A DNA stretch of 64,000 bases, from positions 214,856-278,855 of the forward strand of contig NZ_FNJJ01000008.1 in assembly GCF_900104265.1 (NCBI RefSeq), given 5' to 3'. Position 1 is the first letter of the stretch; each line of letters starts with the position of its first letter. Position numbers and translations under genes: made by a program. This DNA is from Ectopseudomonas guguanensis. Lineage in GTDB: Bacteria; Pseudomonadota; Gammaproteobacteria; Pseudomonadales; Pseudomonadaceae. Shown here piece by piece: positions 20,051-29,003 of this stretch. A model generated the notes under the pieces. That model was given only the letters and a program-made list of their open reading frames with translations, ran no database searches and was not told the DNA's origin.

Positions 20051-21966
20051 TGCGGACGAGCCATCGGCTGCGCCGGATAGCGAAAGCGCAGGAATTTCTG
20101 GGCGTTGCTCACCACCTGAAAGGCTTCCTTGAGGTGGTGACGTTCGCTGGAGCTGAACTTCTCCGGCTCGACGTAGTTGTCCGGCGGGTTGCCGGCCTCG
20201 ACCTCACGGGCCTGGTGGCGGATGCGCACCAGGCTGAGGAACTCGAAGGCATAGCGCAGGTGTTCCAGCGCCTCCTTGGGCAGCAGCTTGGTGGCGGCGA
20301 TGGCGTCGAGGCGCTCCAGCGAGTTCTGCGCCTTGGAGCCGCAGGCCAGGGCATGCACACGGATCAGGTCGGTGAGTGGCGCAGTGCCGCGGCCCTTGAG
20401 GTTGATGATGTTCTTCTGGCGGCCGTCGGTCTCCATGACGAAGGTACGGAAGAAACCCAGCGGCGGCGTTCGATTAAGTGCGTTGCGTGCCAGCGCCGCG
20501 AGGAAGGCCGGGGTGGCGCTGGCCTTTTCCGCCAGCAGCTCCTTGAGGTTTTCCACCAGGGCGGTATTGCCGTATACGCCATCGAGGTCGAAGAAGATGC
20601 TGCTGTTGAGCAGCGTCTCCGGGTTCGGCTGCTCGATCCACTGGCTGAAGTAGCCGCGCCAGACTTTCAGCGGCTGGCGCCATTTCGGGTTGCTGGCCAT
20701 GATGCCGCCCTTGCAGTAGGCATAGCCGCAGGCCGACAGGCCGTTGCTGACGAACTGCGCCAGTTCGGCAAAGTAGGCATCGTGCCGGTCGGGGTCGAAG
20801 CTGTCGTCCAGTACCAGGGCATTGTCCTGGTCGGTGAGCAGCAGTTGCTCGTCACGTGCCATCGAGCCGGCGATCATGAAGCAGTAGGGCACCGGCGGGG
20901 GGCCGAGCTTTTCCTCGGCGAGTACCAGCAGGCGGCGGGTGAAGGCGCGGCCGATGCTGCTCATGGCACGGCCGACCATGTGTGCGCTGGCATCGTCGGC
21001 GACCATGCGTACGAAGGTCGCGTGCAGGTCCGGCAGCAGGCTCTTGAGGCCTTCCACCGAGTTCTGGTTGAAGATGCTGTTGACCAGGTACAGGCTGCTG
21101 CGCGACTCGTAGCGAATCACGTCGGCCAGCGAGATCATGCCGACCGGGCGCCGCCGCTGCAGCACGGGCAGGTGGTGAATGTTGTTGCGCAGCATGCACA
21201 GCATGGCCTCGAACACCGACTCGTCGGCCTGCACGGTGACCGGGCCGGGGGTCATCACCTGGCTGACCGGCGTATCGCCTGGCAAGCCTTCGGCCAGCAC
21301 GCGGGTGCGCAGGTCGCGATCGGTAAGGATGCCGGCCATCACCTGGTTCTGCTGATCGGCCACCTGCACCTGCGCCGGATTGGGCCAGCGCCGCTCGGGG
21401 TTGACGATGATCACCGACGATACGCTCTGCTCGCTCATCACCTTCGCCACCTGCTGCACGGGCATGTCCAGCGGGACGCTGACCGGCGAGCGGCTGATCA
21501 GCTTGCGCACCCTGATCTTCATCAGCTCGCTGGCTTTGCCGTGGCTGTCTTCCAGGGCCGACTTGAGCCGCGACTGGCCTTCGGCCTCGACGAAGTCGGC
21601 GAAGCTGTCGAACTGGTCGCACAGTTGTTGAAACAGCGGGCCGGGGATGAAGTAGATCAGGCTGTCTTCCAGCGCCCTGGCGCCCAGGCGTACCTTGTTG
21701 CCACGCAGCAGGCCGGCCTGGCCGAAGATATCGCCTTCGGTCAGGCGGTTGTGCAGCTCGCCTCCGCGGCGGTGGATTTCCACCGCGCCGCTGCGCACGT
21801 AGTGCAGTTCGTGGATCGGCGCGCCGGAGGCGAGTATCTCGCTGCCGGCCTTGAAGTAGCCGACCTGCACCTGGCGGGCAATCTCGTCGAGTGTCTGTTC
21901 CGGGAGGTTGTCGAAGGGGGCGAAGCGATTCAGGTGATCGCGGATCTCGATCAGCTCGATCTGCAT
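20047..21966 (-). CDS. cNMP-binding / CBS / DUF294 nucleotidyltransferase-like protein
   Basis: A 639-residue predicted signalling protein. The N-terminal cyclic-nucleotide-binding-type domain spans about 10-125 (FKAGSEILASGAPIHELHYV, GDIFGQAGLLRGNKV). Two CBS domains follow at about 155-280. The DUF294 nucleotidyltransferase domain carries GSMARDEQLLLTDQDNALV, the G-S-x(8)-D-x-D pattern of GlnD/GlnE-type catalytic sites, and the C-terminal DUF294_C domain is helical. The ATG at 21966 has GAGG upstream. It forms an overlapping pair with the downstream exonuclease. It may uridylylate or adenylylate an unknown target. Confidence 0.88.
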   Translation of the reverse strand: MQIELIEIRDHLNRFAPFDNLPEQTLDEIARQVQVGYFKAGSEILASGAPIHELHYVRSGAVEIHRRGGELHNRLTEGDIFGQAGLLRGNKVRLGARALEDSLIYFIPGPLFQQLCDQFDSFADFVEAEGQSRLKSALEDSHGKASELMKIRVRKLISRSPVSVPLDMPVQQVAKVMSEQSVSSVIIVNPERRWPNPAQVQVADQQNQVMAGILTDRDLRTRVLAEGLPGDTPVSQVMTPGPVTVQADESVFEAMLCMLRNNIHHLPVLQRRRPVGMISLADVIRYESRSSLYLVNSIFNQNSVEGLKSLLPDLHATFVRMVADDASAHMVGRAMSSIGRAFTRRLLVLAEEKLGPPPVPYCFMIAGSMARDEQLLLTDQDNALVLDDSFDPDRHDAYFAELAQFVSNGLSACGYAYCKGGIMASNPKWRQPLKVWRGYFSQWIEQPNPETLLNSSIFFDLDGVYGNTALVENLKELLAEKASATPAFLAALARNALNRTPPLGFFRTFVMETDGRQKNIINLKGRGTAPLTDLIRVHALACGSKAQNSLERLDAIAATKLLPKEALEHLRYAFEFLSLVRIRHQAREVEAGNPPDNYVEPEKFSSSERHHLKEAFQVVSNAQKFLRFRYPAQPMARPQ

Positions 21967-22147
21967 GGGGGGCCTCGCTGGCAGGCTGGCACTAGAGGAT
22001 ACGGGCATAACCACGGGATGTCCCCCGGGGCGTCGCGATGAGGACAGTGGGGGTCACAACTGGCCAAACAAGCGGCGCTTGGCCCCCGGGCCTAGGCAGC
22101 CGGCTTCGGCTGACCTGTCATGACTCGAAGGCGTGGACAGCCAGGGA

Positions 22148-23038
22148 TCAGCTCCAGTTCCAGCGGCTTTCGGCCACCGCGTCGTGGGCGTGCAGGCTTT
22201 CCGCGTGTACCACCCTGAGGCAGAAGGCGCTGGCCTGTGGCAGCTGGCGCAGGGCGCGGTGCAGGCGGCGGGCGGCGTCCTCGCAGAACATCAGATTCTG
22301 CCCGTTGGCCAGGGCGAAGGCCTGTTCGTCTGCGCGTTTCACCGCGGTTTGCACCGGCGTGCCGAGCGCGCGTTCGGCGCTGTCGATCAGCGCCAGCAGC
22401 GGCAGCTCGGCGCAGTCGGGGGCCAGGCGTAGCCGCAGGGTCGCCGTGCTGCGCTGGCTGTGCGGCGTGGCGACTATGCCCTGGGTCGAGCCGAGCCAGT
22501 CGAGCACCTCCAGATAGTCCAGCGACTCCTGCGCAAAGGTCTCGGCGAAGCGCTGCTGAATCAACTGGCGGGCCAGCGCTGCCGAGCAGGGGCAGGTCGA
22601 GGAGTAGTCCAGTTCCACCTGCAGTTCCGTATGCAGGCCGCGGCCATCCTGGCGGGCGTGAATCTCGAAGGGGTAGTGCTTCCAGCCGCTCAACTGGCTG
22701 ACCAGTGCCGGGCGCTGCAGCGGCAGCGCGCCGCGCACCGTCAGCGAGGCGCTGTCGGACAGCTCGTGGTGACTGCTCAGGCAGCCGTCCAGCAGATGCT
22801 GCAGCGCAGCGAGGGTCAGCGGCTTGCCCGCCAAATGCTGCAGGGCCAGATACAGGCGCGACATGTGAATGCCGCGCGCACCGGCATCGTCGAGGCTGAC
22901 GCCGATATCGACGCTGGCGGTCACGGCCGCGCCCGCCAGGCGAATGGGCAGAGCGATACCGGCCATGCCGACCCACTGCAGTGGCAGATCGTGGTGAGTG
23001 GCTTGAGCGGCAATATCCGGCAGAGGCTGTTCGTTCAT
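22148..23038 (-). CDS. folE2: GTP cyclohydrolase FolE2 (type IB)
   Basis: A 296-residue enzyme making dihydroneopterin triphosphate from GTP, the first step of folate synthesis. The family stretch VDIGVSLDDAGARGIHMSRL and the cysteine motif YSSTCPCSAALARQL are present. FolE2 does not strictly need zinc and replaces zinc-dependent FolE when zinc is short. Its promoter region holds a Zur box shared with the divergent dksA2 gene, so expression should rise in zinc starvation. Confidence 0.95.
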   Translation of the reverse strand: MNEQPLPDIAAQATHHDLPLQWVGMAGIALPIRLAGAAVTASVDIGVSLDDAGARGIHMSRLYLALQHLAGKPLTLAALQHLLDGCLSSHHELSDSASLTVRGALPLQRPALVSQLSGWKHYPFEIHARQDGRGLHTELQVELDYSSTCPCSAALARQLIQQRFAETFAQESLDYLEVLDWLGSTQGIVATPHSQRSTATLRLRLAPDCAELPLLALIDSAERALGTPVQTAVKRADEQAFALANGQNLMFCEDAARRLHRALRQLPQASAFCLRVVHAESLHAHDAVAESRWNWS

Positions 23039-23070
23039 CGCAAATCCGTGGGTTGCTGTCGGAAATAAAT

Positions 23071-23083
23071 GTTATGTTATAAC
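23071..23083. promoter_or_regulatory. Zur box between folE2 and dksA2
   Basis: GTTATGTTATAAC is a near-perfect match to the Pseudomonas Zur operator (GTTATAATATAAC type). It sits 33 bases before folE2 and 27 bases before dksA2, so one site can repress both directions. Confidence 0.85.
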
Positions 23084-23109
23084 AATTGAAACAAGCCAGC
23101 CGATTTGCC

Positions 23110-23532
23110 ATGACCCTGACCATGCCCACCGAAGCCGAACTGCTGGCCCAGCCAGCCGACGACTACATGAACGATGCCCAGCAGCGGTTCTTCCGCGAAT
23201 TACTGCTGGCCCAGCGAGCCGAATTGCAGGCGCGCATCGACGAGGAATTCACCGAGCTGCGTCAGCCCGATACCAGCAGCGACGTTGCCGATATCGGTGC
23301 CGCCGAGGAGCAGCGCCAGTGGCAGCTGCGCCTGCTGGAGCGGGAAAAGAAGCTGCTGGACAAGATCGACCAGGCGCTCGAACGCCTGGCGCGTGGCGAA
23401 TACGGCTGGTGCGCCGAGACCGGCGAACCCATCGGCCTGAAACGCCTACTGCTGCGTCCGACCGCGACCCTGTGCATCGAAGCCAAGGAGCGGCAGGAGC
23501 AGCGCGAAAAACATCAGCGTGACCGTGACTGA
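23110..23532 (+). CDS. dksA2: Zinc-independent DksA paralogue (DksA2)
   Basis: A 140-residue TraR/DksA-family protein that binds RNA polymerase through its secondary channel and works with ppGpp. The coiled coil (about 25-105) carries the tip acidic pair in DVADIG. The zinc finger is degenerate: C-x-x-T in WCAETGEP and C-x-x-A in LCIEAKE replace the four cysteines of DksA, as known for DksA2, which works without zinc. The start is ATG 23110 or ATG 23122; neither has a strong ribosome site. The upstream Zur box implies induction in zinc shortage. Confidence 0.92.
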   Translation: MTLTMPTEAELLAQPADDYMNDAQQRFFRELLLAQRAELQARIDEEFTELRQPDTSSDVADIGAAEEQRQWQLRLLEREKKLLDKIDQALERLARGEYGWCAETGEPIGLKRLLLRPTATLCIEAKERQEQREKHQRDRD

Positions 23533-23547
23533 ACGAGGAACACCCCC

Positions 23548-24753
23548 ATGAATCAGCGTCTACCCGTTACCGTGCTGTCCGGCTTTCTCGGCGCCGGCAA
23601 GAGCACCCTGCTCAACCATGTGCTGAAGAATCGCGAAGGCCGCAAGGTCGCGGTGATCGTCAACGACATGAGCGAAATCAACATCGACGGTGCCACCGTC
23701 CAGCAGGACGTCAGCCTCAACCGTGCCGAAGAGAAGCTGGTTGAAATGAGCAACGGCTGCATCTGCTGCACCTTGCGCGAAGACCTGCTCGACGAGGTCA
23801 GCCGCCTGGCCAGCGAAGGCCGCTTCGACTACCTGCTGATCGAGTCCACCGGCATCAGCGAGCCGCTGCCGGTGGCCGAGACCTTCACCTTCCGCGACGA
23901 GCAGGGGCGCAGCCTGTCCGACCTGGCGCGGCTGGACACCATGGTCACGGTGGTCGACGGGGTGAACTTCCTGCGCGATTTCCATGAGGCCGACAGCCTG
24001 GCCAGCCGTGGCGAAACCCTGGGCGAGGAGGACGAACGCTCGATCACCGACCTGCTGATCGAGCAGGTGGAGTTCGCCGACGTGATCCTCATCAGCAAGA
24101 TCGACCTGATCAGCCAGGCCGAGCGCGAGGAGTTGATGGCCATCCTGCGCGGGCTCAACACCCACGCGGACATCCAGGCCATGAGCATGGGGCAGATCGC
24201 CCTGGACAAGATCCTCGACACCGGCCGCTTCGATTTCGACCGCGCCTCGCAAGCACCGGGCTGGCTCAAGGAACTGCGCGGCGAGCACGTGCCGGAAACC
24301 GAGGAATACGGCATCGCCTCCAGCGCCTACCGCGCGCGTCGGCCCTTCCATCCGCAGCGCTTCTTCGACTTCCTCTCGCAGGAATGGACGAATGGCCGCC
24401 TGCTGCGCTCCAAGGGCTTCTTCTGGCTGGCCAGCAAGTATCAGGAGGCCGGCAGCTGGTCGCAGGCCGGCGGCCTGATGCGTCACGGCCTGGCCGGACG
24501 CTGGTGGCGCTTCGTGTCCAGGCAACACTGGCCGCAGGACGAGGAAGGCCTGCAGGCGATCATGAAGCACTGGAGCGCAGAGGTCGGTGATTGCCGCCAG
24601 GAGCTGGTGTTCATCGGCCAGAACATCGACTTCGCCCGCCTGACCGCCGAGCTGGACGCCTGCCTGCTCACCGATGAGGAAATGGCCGGCGGCCCGGAAG
24701 CCTGGCGTCTGCTCGCCGACCCGTTCGGCGCCTGGCAGCAGGAGGCCGCCTGA
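23548..24753 (+). CDS. CobW-family GTP-dependent metallochaperone (ZigA/ZNG1-like)
   Basis: A 401-residue G3E GTPase. Walker A is GFLGAGKST (13-21), the metal site CxCC is in [10 protein letters not shown], and the ESTGISEP and SKIDL motifs are present. The CobW C-terminal domain starts near 265. Members under Zur control deliver zinc to key enzymes when it is scarce. The gene follows dksA2 by 15 bases and overlaps the DUF1826 gene by one base, so all three form a Zur-regulated operon. Confidence 0.93.
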   Translation: MNQRLPVTVLSGFLGAGKSTLLNHVLKNREGRKVAVIVNDMSEINIDGATVQQDVSLNRAEEKLVEMSNGCICCTLREDLLDEVSRLASEGRFDYLLIESTGISEPLPVAETFTFRDEQGRSLSDLARLDTMVTVVDGVNFLRDFHEADSLASRGETLGEEDERSITDLLIEQVEFADVILISKIDLISQAEREELMAILRGLNTHADIQAMSMGQIALDKILDTGRFDFDRASQAPGWLKELRGEHVPETEEYGIASSAYRARRPFHPQRFFDFLSQEWTNGRLLRSKGFFWLASKYQEAGSWSQAGGLMRHGLAGRWWRFVSRQHWPQDEEGLQAIMKHWSAEVGDCRQELVFIGQNIDFARLTAELDACLLTDEEMAGGPEAWRLLADPFGAWQQEAA

Positions 24754-25397
24754 TGTTCGCCCTGCAGTTGCCGAAAGTGTCCCGGCAGGTGCTGGGAGCG
24801 GATATTCAGGTGCTCGGCGAGGTGCTGCACGACGGCGTCAACCTGGCCGTCTGGCAGCGCCGCCTGCCGGCGCAGATCGCCGACTTCGCCGATGCGCTGC
24901 TGGCCCAGGGCGAGCCCCTGGCGCATTCCATGACCCTGGAACTGCCGCGTGCCGACAGCGAGCCGAACCTGAGCGGCCTGGTCGCGCAGTATGCCGACCT
25001 GCCGGGCCAGGCCGCCTTCCTCGCCGACGTGGCCTGGCTGGTGCGCGCCTACGCCTGCCTGCTCGATGCCCAGCGCATAGGGCTGCGCCTGCGCGCGCTG
25101 GACAAGGCCATGTGCCCGCGCTTTCACGTCGACCATGTACCGCTGCGGCTGATCACCAGCTACGCCGGAGTTGGCAGCGAGTGGCTGGAAGAGGGCGCGA
25201 TGCCGCGCAGCAGGCTCGGTCAGCCGGATGCAGAGCCTACGGATGAGGCGGTGATCCAGCGTCTGGATACCGGGCATGTGGCGCTGGCCAAGGGCGAGAA
25301 GTGGCAGGGTAACGAAGGCCGTGGGCTGATCCATCGCTCACCGCAGCCGCCGGCCGGTCAGCGGCGCCTGCTGCTGACACTGGATTGGCTGGCCTGA
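24753..25397 (+). CDS. DUF1826 protein of the zinc-sparing operon
   Basis: A 214-residue cytoplasmic protein of DUF1826. The conserved part is CPRFHVDHVPLRLITSYAGVGSEWL (about 123-147), with a Cys-x(3)-His-x-Asp-His cluster that could bind metal. A late segment GHVALAKGEKWQG resembles a cupin-like or dioxygenase-like fold; that is only a resemblance. It starts at ATG 24753 inside the CobW stop (TGATG). Its regular position after dksA2 and CobW points to a role in zinc economy. Confidence 0.85.
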   Translation: MFALQLPKVSRQVLGADIQVLGEVLHDGVNLAVWQRRLPAQIADFADALLAQGEPLAHSMTLELPRADSEPNLSGLVAQYADLPGQAAFLADVAWLVRAYACLLDAQRIGLRLRALDKAMCPRFHVDHVPLRLITSYAGVGSEWLEEGAMPRSRLGQPDAEPTDEAVIQRLDTGHVALAKGEKWQGNEGRGLIHRSPQPPAGQRRLLLTLDWLA

Positions 25398-25413
25398 ACG
25401 AAACTGTCGGCAT

Positions 25414-25449
25414 GGCAAAAAAATAGGCCGGAGCGACTGCCCCGGCCTC
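25414..25449 (-). terminator. Intrinsic terminator for the 25543-25893 gene
   Basis: On the minus strand GAGGCCGG-loop-CCGGCCTA is followed by a run of seven Ts (25416-25423). It terminates the minus-strand gene and may also stop the convergent zinc operon. Confidence 0.8.
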
Positions 25450-25542
25450 AAGCACCAAGAGATCATGTCGACGCGTGACTCGACATGAGGGTCATGTGAG
25501 GTACCCATCGTCATTAGGCGCTTGTTGGATGACGCTTTGATG

Positions 25543-25893
25543 TCAGGGCTTGATCCACTTGCCCTGATACTGCGTCTTGCAGGCCGGCTCCAGATACAGC
25601 GCATCGCTGGCCACGCCGTAGTAGTGGATGTCCTGCAGGTACATACCGCTGCCGGCGCGCGCGTTCTGGCAAATGCCATAGGCACCCTGCGGGCACTGCT
25701 CGACGAACTCCACCTCGACCGTCTGCCCCTGCAGCTGCGGCTGGCAGAAGCCCTCGCGAAACAGCGTGGCGGGAATGTTGCGATTCTCCTGGCAGACCTT
25801 CACATCCAGACGCTCGGCCTGGCTATGCACCACACAGGCTTCGGCCAGGGCCAGGCCCGGCAGCAGAGAGAACAGCAACAGCCATGCACGCAT
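25543..25893 (-). CDS. Secreted cysteine-containing hypothetical protein
   Basis: A 116-residue protein with signal peptide MRAWLLLFSLLPGLALA-E. The mature part has six cysteines (ACVV, VCQEN, FCQPQ, QCPQG, ICQNA, ACKTQ), probably paired in the periplasm, and an aromatic C-terminal region (DIHYYGVASDALYLEP). The ATG at 25893 gives a clean signal peptide; the longer frame does not. I do not recognise a characterised family. It is divergent from the second CobW gene across 95 bases. Confidence 0.7.
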   Translation of the reverse strand: MRAWLLLFSLLPGLALAEACVVHSQAERLDVKVCQENRNIPATLFREGFCQPQLQGQTVEVEFVEQCPQGAYGICQNARAGSGMYLQDIHYYGVASDALYLEPACKTQYQGKWIKP

Positions 25894-25988
25894 CGTTTCG
25901 ACTCCCGAAAAACTGCCGGCGAATCTAACATGCCGCTTCCTTGCAGTCTGTGCTGGCACTTGCCCGGCGAACCACCGACCATAGATTC

Positions 25989-26963
25989 ATGCTCAGTCAA
26001 ATCCCTACCCACCTCATCGCCGGCCCGCTGGGTGCCGGCAAGACCAGCCTGATCCGCCACCTGCTGGCGCAGAAACCGGCGGGCGAGCGCTGGGCGGTGC
26101 TGATCAACGAATTCGGCCAGATCGGCCTGGATGCGGCCTTGCTGGAGCAAGGTGACGATGGCATCGCCCTGGCCGAAGTGGCTGGTGGCTGTGTGTGCTG
26201 CGTCAACGGCGCGCCCTTCCAGATCGGCCTCGGCCGCCTGCTGCGCAAGGCCAGGCCTGATCGCCTGTTGGTCGAACCATCCGGTCTGGGGCATCCGGCG
26301 CAGTTGCTGGCGCAGTTGCGCCAGCCGCCCTGGCTCGGCGTACTGGCCGTGCAGCCGGCGTTGCTGGTGCTGGACGCCGCCGCCCTGGCGGCCGGTCAGC
26401 CGCTGCCGCAGGTGCAGCGTCAGGCGCTGGATGAGGCTGGCCTGCTGCTATTGAACAAGAGTGAGCATCTGAGCGCCGCGGACCGCACTCGCATCGTCGC
26501 GGCATTGCCGTCATTGCCGCTGCACTGGACCACCCAGGGCCGCCTCGACCTGGCCGCGCTGCCAGGTTTCGGCGCGCGCGCAGCTGAGGCCGAGACGGCC
26601 GAGCTTCCCGCCGCCACCGCTTCTCTGACGCAGCTTTGGCGTGCGCCGGACGAACCCATCTGCCTGATCCAGGACCAGCCCGAGGGCTGGAGTATCGGCT
26701 GGCGCTGGCACCCGAGCCAGTGCTTCGACCTCGAGCAGGTCAGCCGCTGGCTGCAGAGCCTGGGTTGGCGCAGGGCCAAGGCCGTGCTGCATGGCGCCGA
26801 GGGCTGGCGTTCGCTCAATGCCGTGCAGGGGCAAGTGCCGCAGCCCTGGAGCCCGAGCGAATGGCGCAAGGACTCGCGGCTGGAGTTGATCTTCGAGCAG
26901 GCGCAGGGCGCCGACGCACTGACCGCTGCGTTCGCCGCCTGCCGAATCCCTGCGGCCGGCTGA
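25989..26963 (+). CDS. Second CobW/YjiA-type GTPase
   Basis: A 324-residue G3E GTPase: Walker A GPLGAGKTSL, metal motif GGCVCCVNG (CxCC), EPSGLGHP in place of ESTG, and NKSEHL in place of NKxD. It is shorter than the Zur-operon homologue and diverges in the C-terminal half (SIGWRWHPSQCFDL is typical of the CobW_C domain). Probably a metal-handling chaperone of unknown metal. I see no Zur box upstream, so regulation may differ from its paralogue. Confidence 0.87.
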   Translation: MLSQIPTHLIAGPLGAGKTSLIRHLLAQKPAGERWAVLINEFGQIGLDAALLEQGDDGIALAEVAGGCVCCVNGAPFQIGLGRLLRKARPDRLLVEPSGLGHPAQLLAQLRQPPWLGVLAVQPALLVLDAAALAAGQPLPQVQRQALDEAGLLLLNKSEHLSAADRTRIVAALPSLPLHWTTQGRLDLAALPGFGARAAEAETAELPAATASLTQLWRAPDEPICLIQDQPEGWSIGWRWHPSQCFDLEQVSRWLQSLGWRRAKAVLHGAEGWRSLNAVQGQVPQPWSPSEWRKDSRLELIFEQAQGADALTAAFAACRIPAAG

Positions 26964-27000
26964 TACACTCGCCGCGCTTTTTCTGCTGTGGATAACCCTT

Positions 27001-27879
27001 ATGCACCTGCTGCCCTGGTCCCATGACACCTCTGCCGGTTTCACCCTGCGCGGCTGGCATACGCCGCCGTCGGGCAAACCGCTGCTGCATTTCCTGCACG
27101 GCAACGGTTATTGCGGGCGGGTCTACACGCCGATGCTGGCGCTGCTGGCCGAGGATTTCGACCTCTGGCTGTGCGACGTGCAGGGCCATGGTGACAGCGA
27201 TCACGGTGGTCGTTTCCACGGCTGGAACCGCAGCGCCGAGCTGGCGGTGGAGGCCTTCGAGGCCCTGCGCGCGCCGTTCGGCGAGGTGCCGCGCTTCGCT
27301 CTGGGGCACAGCTTTGGCGGTGTGCTCACCAGTCTGATCCTGGCGCGCCATCCCGAATTGTTCCGGCGCGCCGTGCTGCTCGACCCGGTGCTGTTCAGCC
27401 CGGCGATGATCGGCGTGATGGCGCTGTCCGACGTGGTCGGCCTGGCGCAGCGCACCGGCCTGGCGAAGAAGGCCCAGAAGCGTCGCCGGCAATGGCCCGA
27501 TCGCGCCAGCGCACATGCCGCGCTGCACGGCCGCGGCATGTTCCGCGGCTGGGACGAAGCGGCGTTCGACGCTTATATCGAGCATGCGCTGAAGGATGTC
27601 GAGGGCGGCGTCGAACTCAAGTGTAGGCCCAGCCGCGAGGCGGAGATCTTCGGCTCCTACCCGCGGCGCTTGTGGCCGTCGCTGGCCAGGGTGACGACGC
27701 CGACCGAAGTGATCCACGGCGCGCACACCTATCCCTTCGTTGCCCGATCGGTGGCGCGTTGGTGCGCGAGCAACGCCCATGTGCGCAGCCAGGTGGTGCC
27801 GGGCGGGCATTGCTTCATGCAGGAGCAACCGGTCGACAGCGCAGCGCGGGTCGCGGACTTCCTGTTGCAGCGCAGCTGA
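27001..27879 (+). CDS. Alpha/beta hydrolase
   Basis: A 292-residue alpha/beta-hydrolase-fold protein. HGNG near residue 34 forms the oxyanion region, the nucleophile elbow GHSFGG holds the catalytic serine, and GGHCFMQE near the end holds the histidine. No signal peptide is seen, so it is cytoplasmic. The substrate cannot be predicted. It lies 37 bases after the CobW-type gene and may be cotranscribed. Confidence 0.87.
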   Translation: MHLLPWSHDTSAGFTLRGWHTPPSGKPLLHFLHGNGYCGRVYTPMLALLAEDFDLWLCDVQGHGDSDHGGRFHGWNRSAELAVEAFEALRAPFGEVPRFALGHSFGGVLTSLILARHPELFRRAVLLDPVLFSPAMIGVMALSDVVGLAQRTGLAKKAQKRRRQWPDRASAHAALHGRGMFRGWDEAAFDAYIEHALKDVEGGVELKCRPSREAEIFGSYPRRLWPSLARVTTPTEVIHGAHTYPFVARSVARWCASNAHVRSQVVPGGHCFMQEQPVDSAARVADFLLQRS

Positions 27880-27883
27880 GCGA

Positions 27884-27904
27884 GTAGGGCGGGTGCAACC
27901 CGCC
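27884..27904. repeat. Palindromic repeat, family E
   Basis: GTAGGGCGGGTGCAACCCGC followed by C. Copies with the same core occur at 28982-29003 (reverse orientation) and 46174-46193. Confidence 0.65.
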
Positions 27905-27915
27905 ACCCTCGCGGG

Positions 27916-28308
27916 TTATGCCTTGCGTCGCCAGTCTTCGAGGCGGATCACGTTGTCACGAGTCTGCACCGACACCGGTTCGGGCTGCGGTTCCAGCACC
28001 GGGTGCGGCTCCAGTTCGATGCGTCCGAGGTGCGCGCCGAACATGCTGATATGCCCGCGCAGACGCTGCTCACCGGTGACGGTGAACTCGAAGTCATACA
28101 GCCGCGCCAGGCGCCGGTGCCCCCTGGCATCACGCTGGATGGCCAGGCGGCGTAGCGCCACGGCGCCGTCGAGCAGCTCCACGTCGAGCTTGGCGCAGTG
28201 CTGCTTGGCCAGCGCCAGCGCGCGCTCGCGAATGCCGTGGCCGCGCCACAGCCAGGCGCAGACGGCGGCGAACAGCATCAGCAGGAAGACATCGAACAGG
28301 TTGATCAT
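27916..28308 (-). CDS. DUF3301 membrane-anchored protein
   Basis: A 130-residue protein. One N-terminal helix (FDVFLLMLFAAVCAWLW) is followed by the DUF3301 body: GIRERALALAKQHCAKLDVELLD and RLYDFEFTVTGEQRLRGHISMFG. A Glu/Pro-rich linker leads to DNVIRLEDWRR. It is a conserved gammaproteobacterial family of unknown role, probably an inner-membrane protein facing the cytoplasm. It converges on the hydrolase gene. Confidence 0.85.
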   Translation of the reverse strand: MINLFDVFLLMLFAAVCAWLWRGHGIRERALALAKQHCAKLDVELLDGAVALRRLAIQRDARGHRRLARLYDFEFTVTGEQRLRGHISMFGAHLGRIELEPHPVLEPQPEPVSVQTRDNVIRLEDWRRKA

Positions 28309-28429
28309 GACGACTCCGGAGCAGGGAAACAGAGCTTAGCCTATCTGTCGCCCAGTTCTCAGCATCCCGCTTGCCCTTGCGTCGGCTGTGCATTAGCGTT
28401 CGCGCACTTCACACGAAAAGGACGTCATC

Positions 28430-28963
28430 ATGCATTGCCCCGCCTGCCGTACCAGTCGCCTGCAACCGACAAAATTCGACGATGGCCTGCTCGGCCATGG
28501 CTGCCCGCAATGCGCTGGTACGCTGGTCAGCCTGCTGCATTATCGTGACTGGGCCGAGCGCCGGCCCGCGCAGGAAACCTCGACAGCCCTTGCCGCCGAA
28601 GCCGAAGTGGGTGAAACCAGCCATGCGCTGAGCTGCCCCAAGTGCGCCAAGCTGATGAGCAAGTACCAGATCAGCGGCACCCGCGCCAACCGTCTGGACC
28701 TGTGCGGCAGCTGCGACGAAGCCTGGCTGGACAGCGGTGAATGGCAGCTGCTCAAGGCCCTGGAGCTGAGCCAGCGCATGCCGGCGATCTTCACCGACGC
28801 CTGGCAGCGCCAGGTGCGTCAGGAGGCCAGCGAACAGGCGCGGCGTGAGCGCTTCGGCCGTATCGCCGGCGCGGATGCCATCGCCCGCGCCGACGAGATT
28901 CGCGCCTGGCTCAAGGATCATCCGCAGCGCCGCGAGCTGCTGTTCTACATCGGCCACGACTAG
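28430..28963 (+). CDS. zf-TFIIB-type zinc-ribbon protein
   Basis: A 177-residue cytoplasmic protein with two zinc ribbons: CPAC...CPQC at the N-terminus, and CPKC...CGSCDEAWLDSGEW (about 64-105), the typical zf-TFIIB ending. The C-terminal half is helical and charged (RQEASEQARRERFGRIAGADAI). Role unknown. Its start is divergent from the DUF3301 gene across about 120 bases. Confidence 0.8.
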   Translation: MHCPACRTSRLQPTKFDDGLLGHGCPQCAGTLVSLLHYRDWAERRPAQETSTALAAEAEVGETSHALSCPKCAKLMSKYQISGTRANRLDLCGSCDEAWLDSGEWQLLKALELSQRMPAIFTDAWQRQVRQEASEQARRERFGRIAGADAIARADEIRAWLKDHPQRRELLFYIGHD

Positions 28964-28981
28964 GCGCGAGCTGCTGCCTGC

Positions 28982-29003
28982 GGCGGGTTGCACCCGCCCT
29001 ACG
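28982..29003. repeat. Palindromic repeat, family E
   Basis: GGCGGGTTGCACCCGCCCTA followed by CG. It overlaps the last codons of the convergent thioesterase gene and may help end transcription. Confidence 0.6.
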
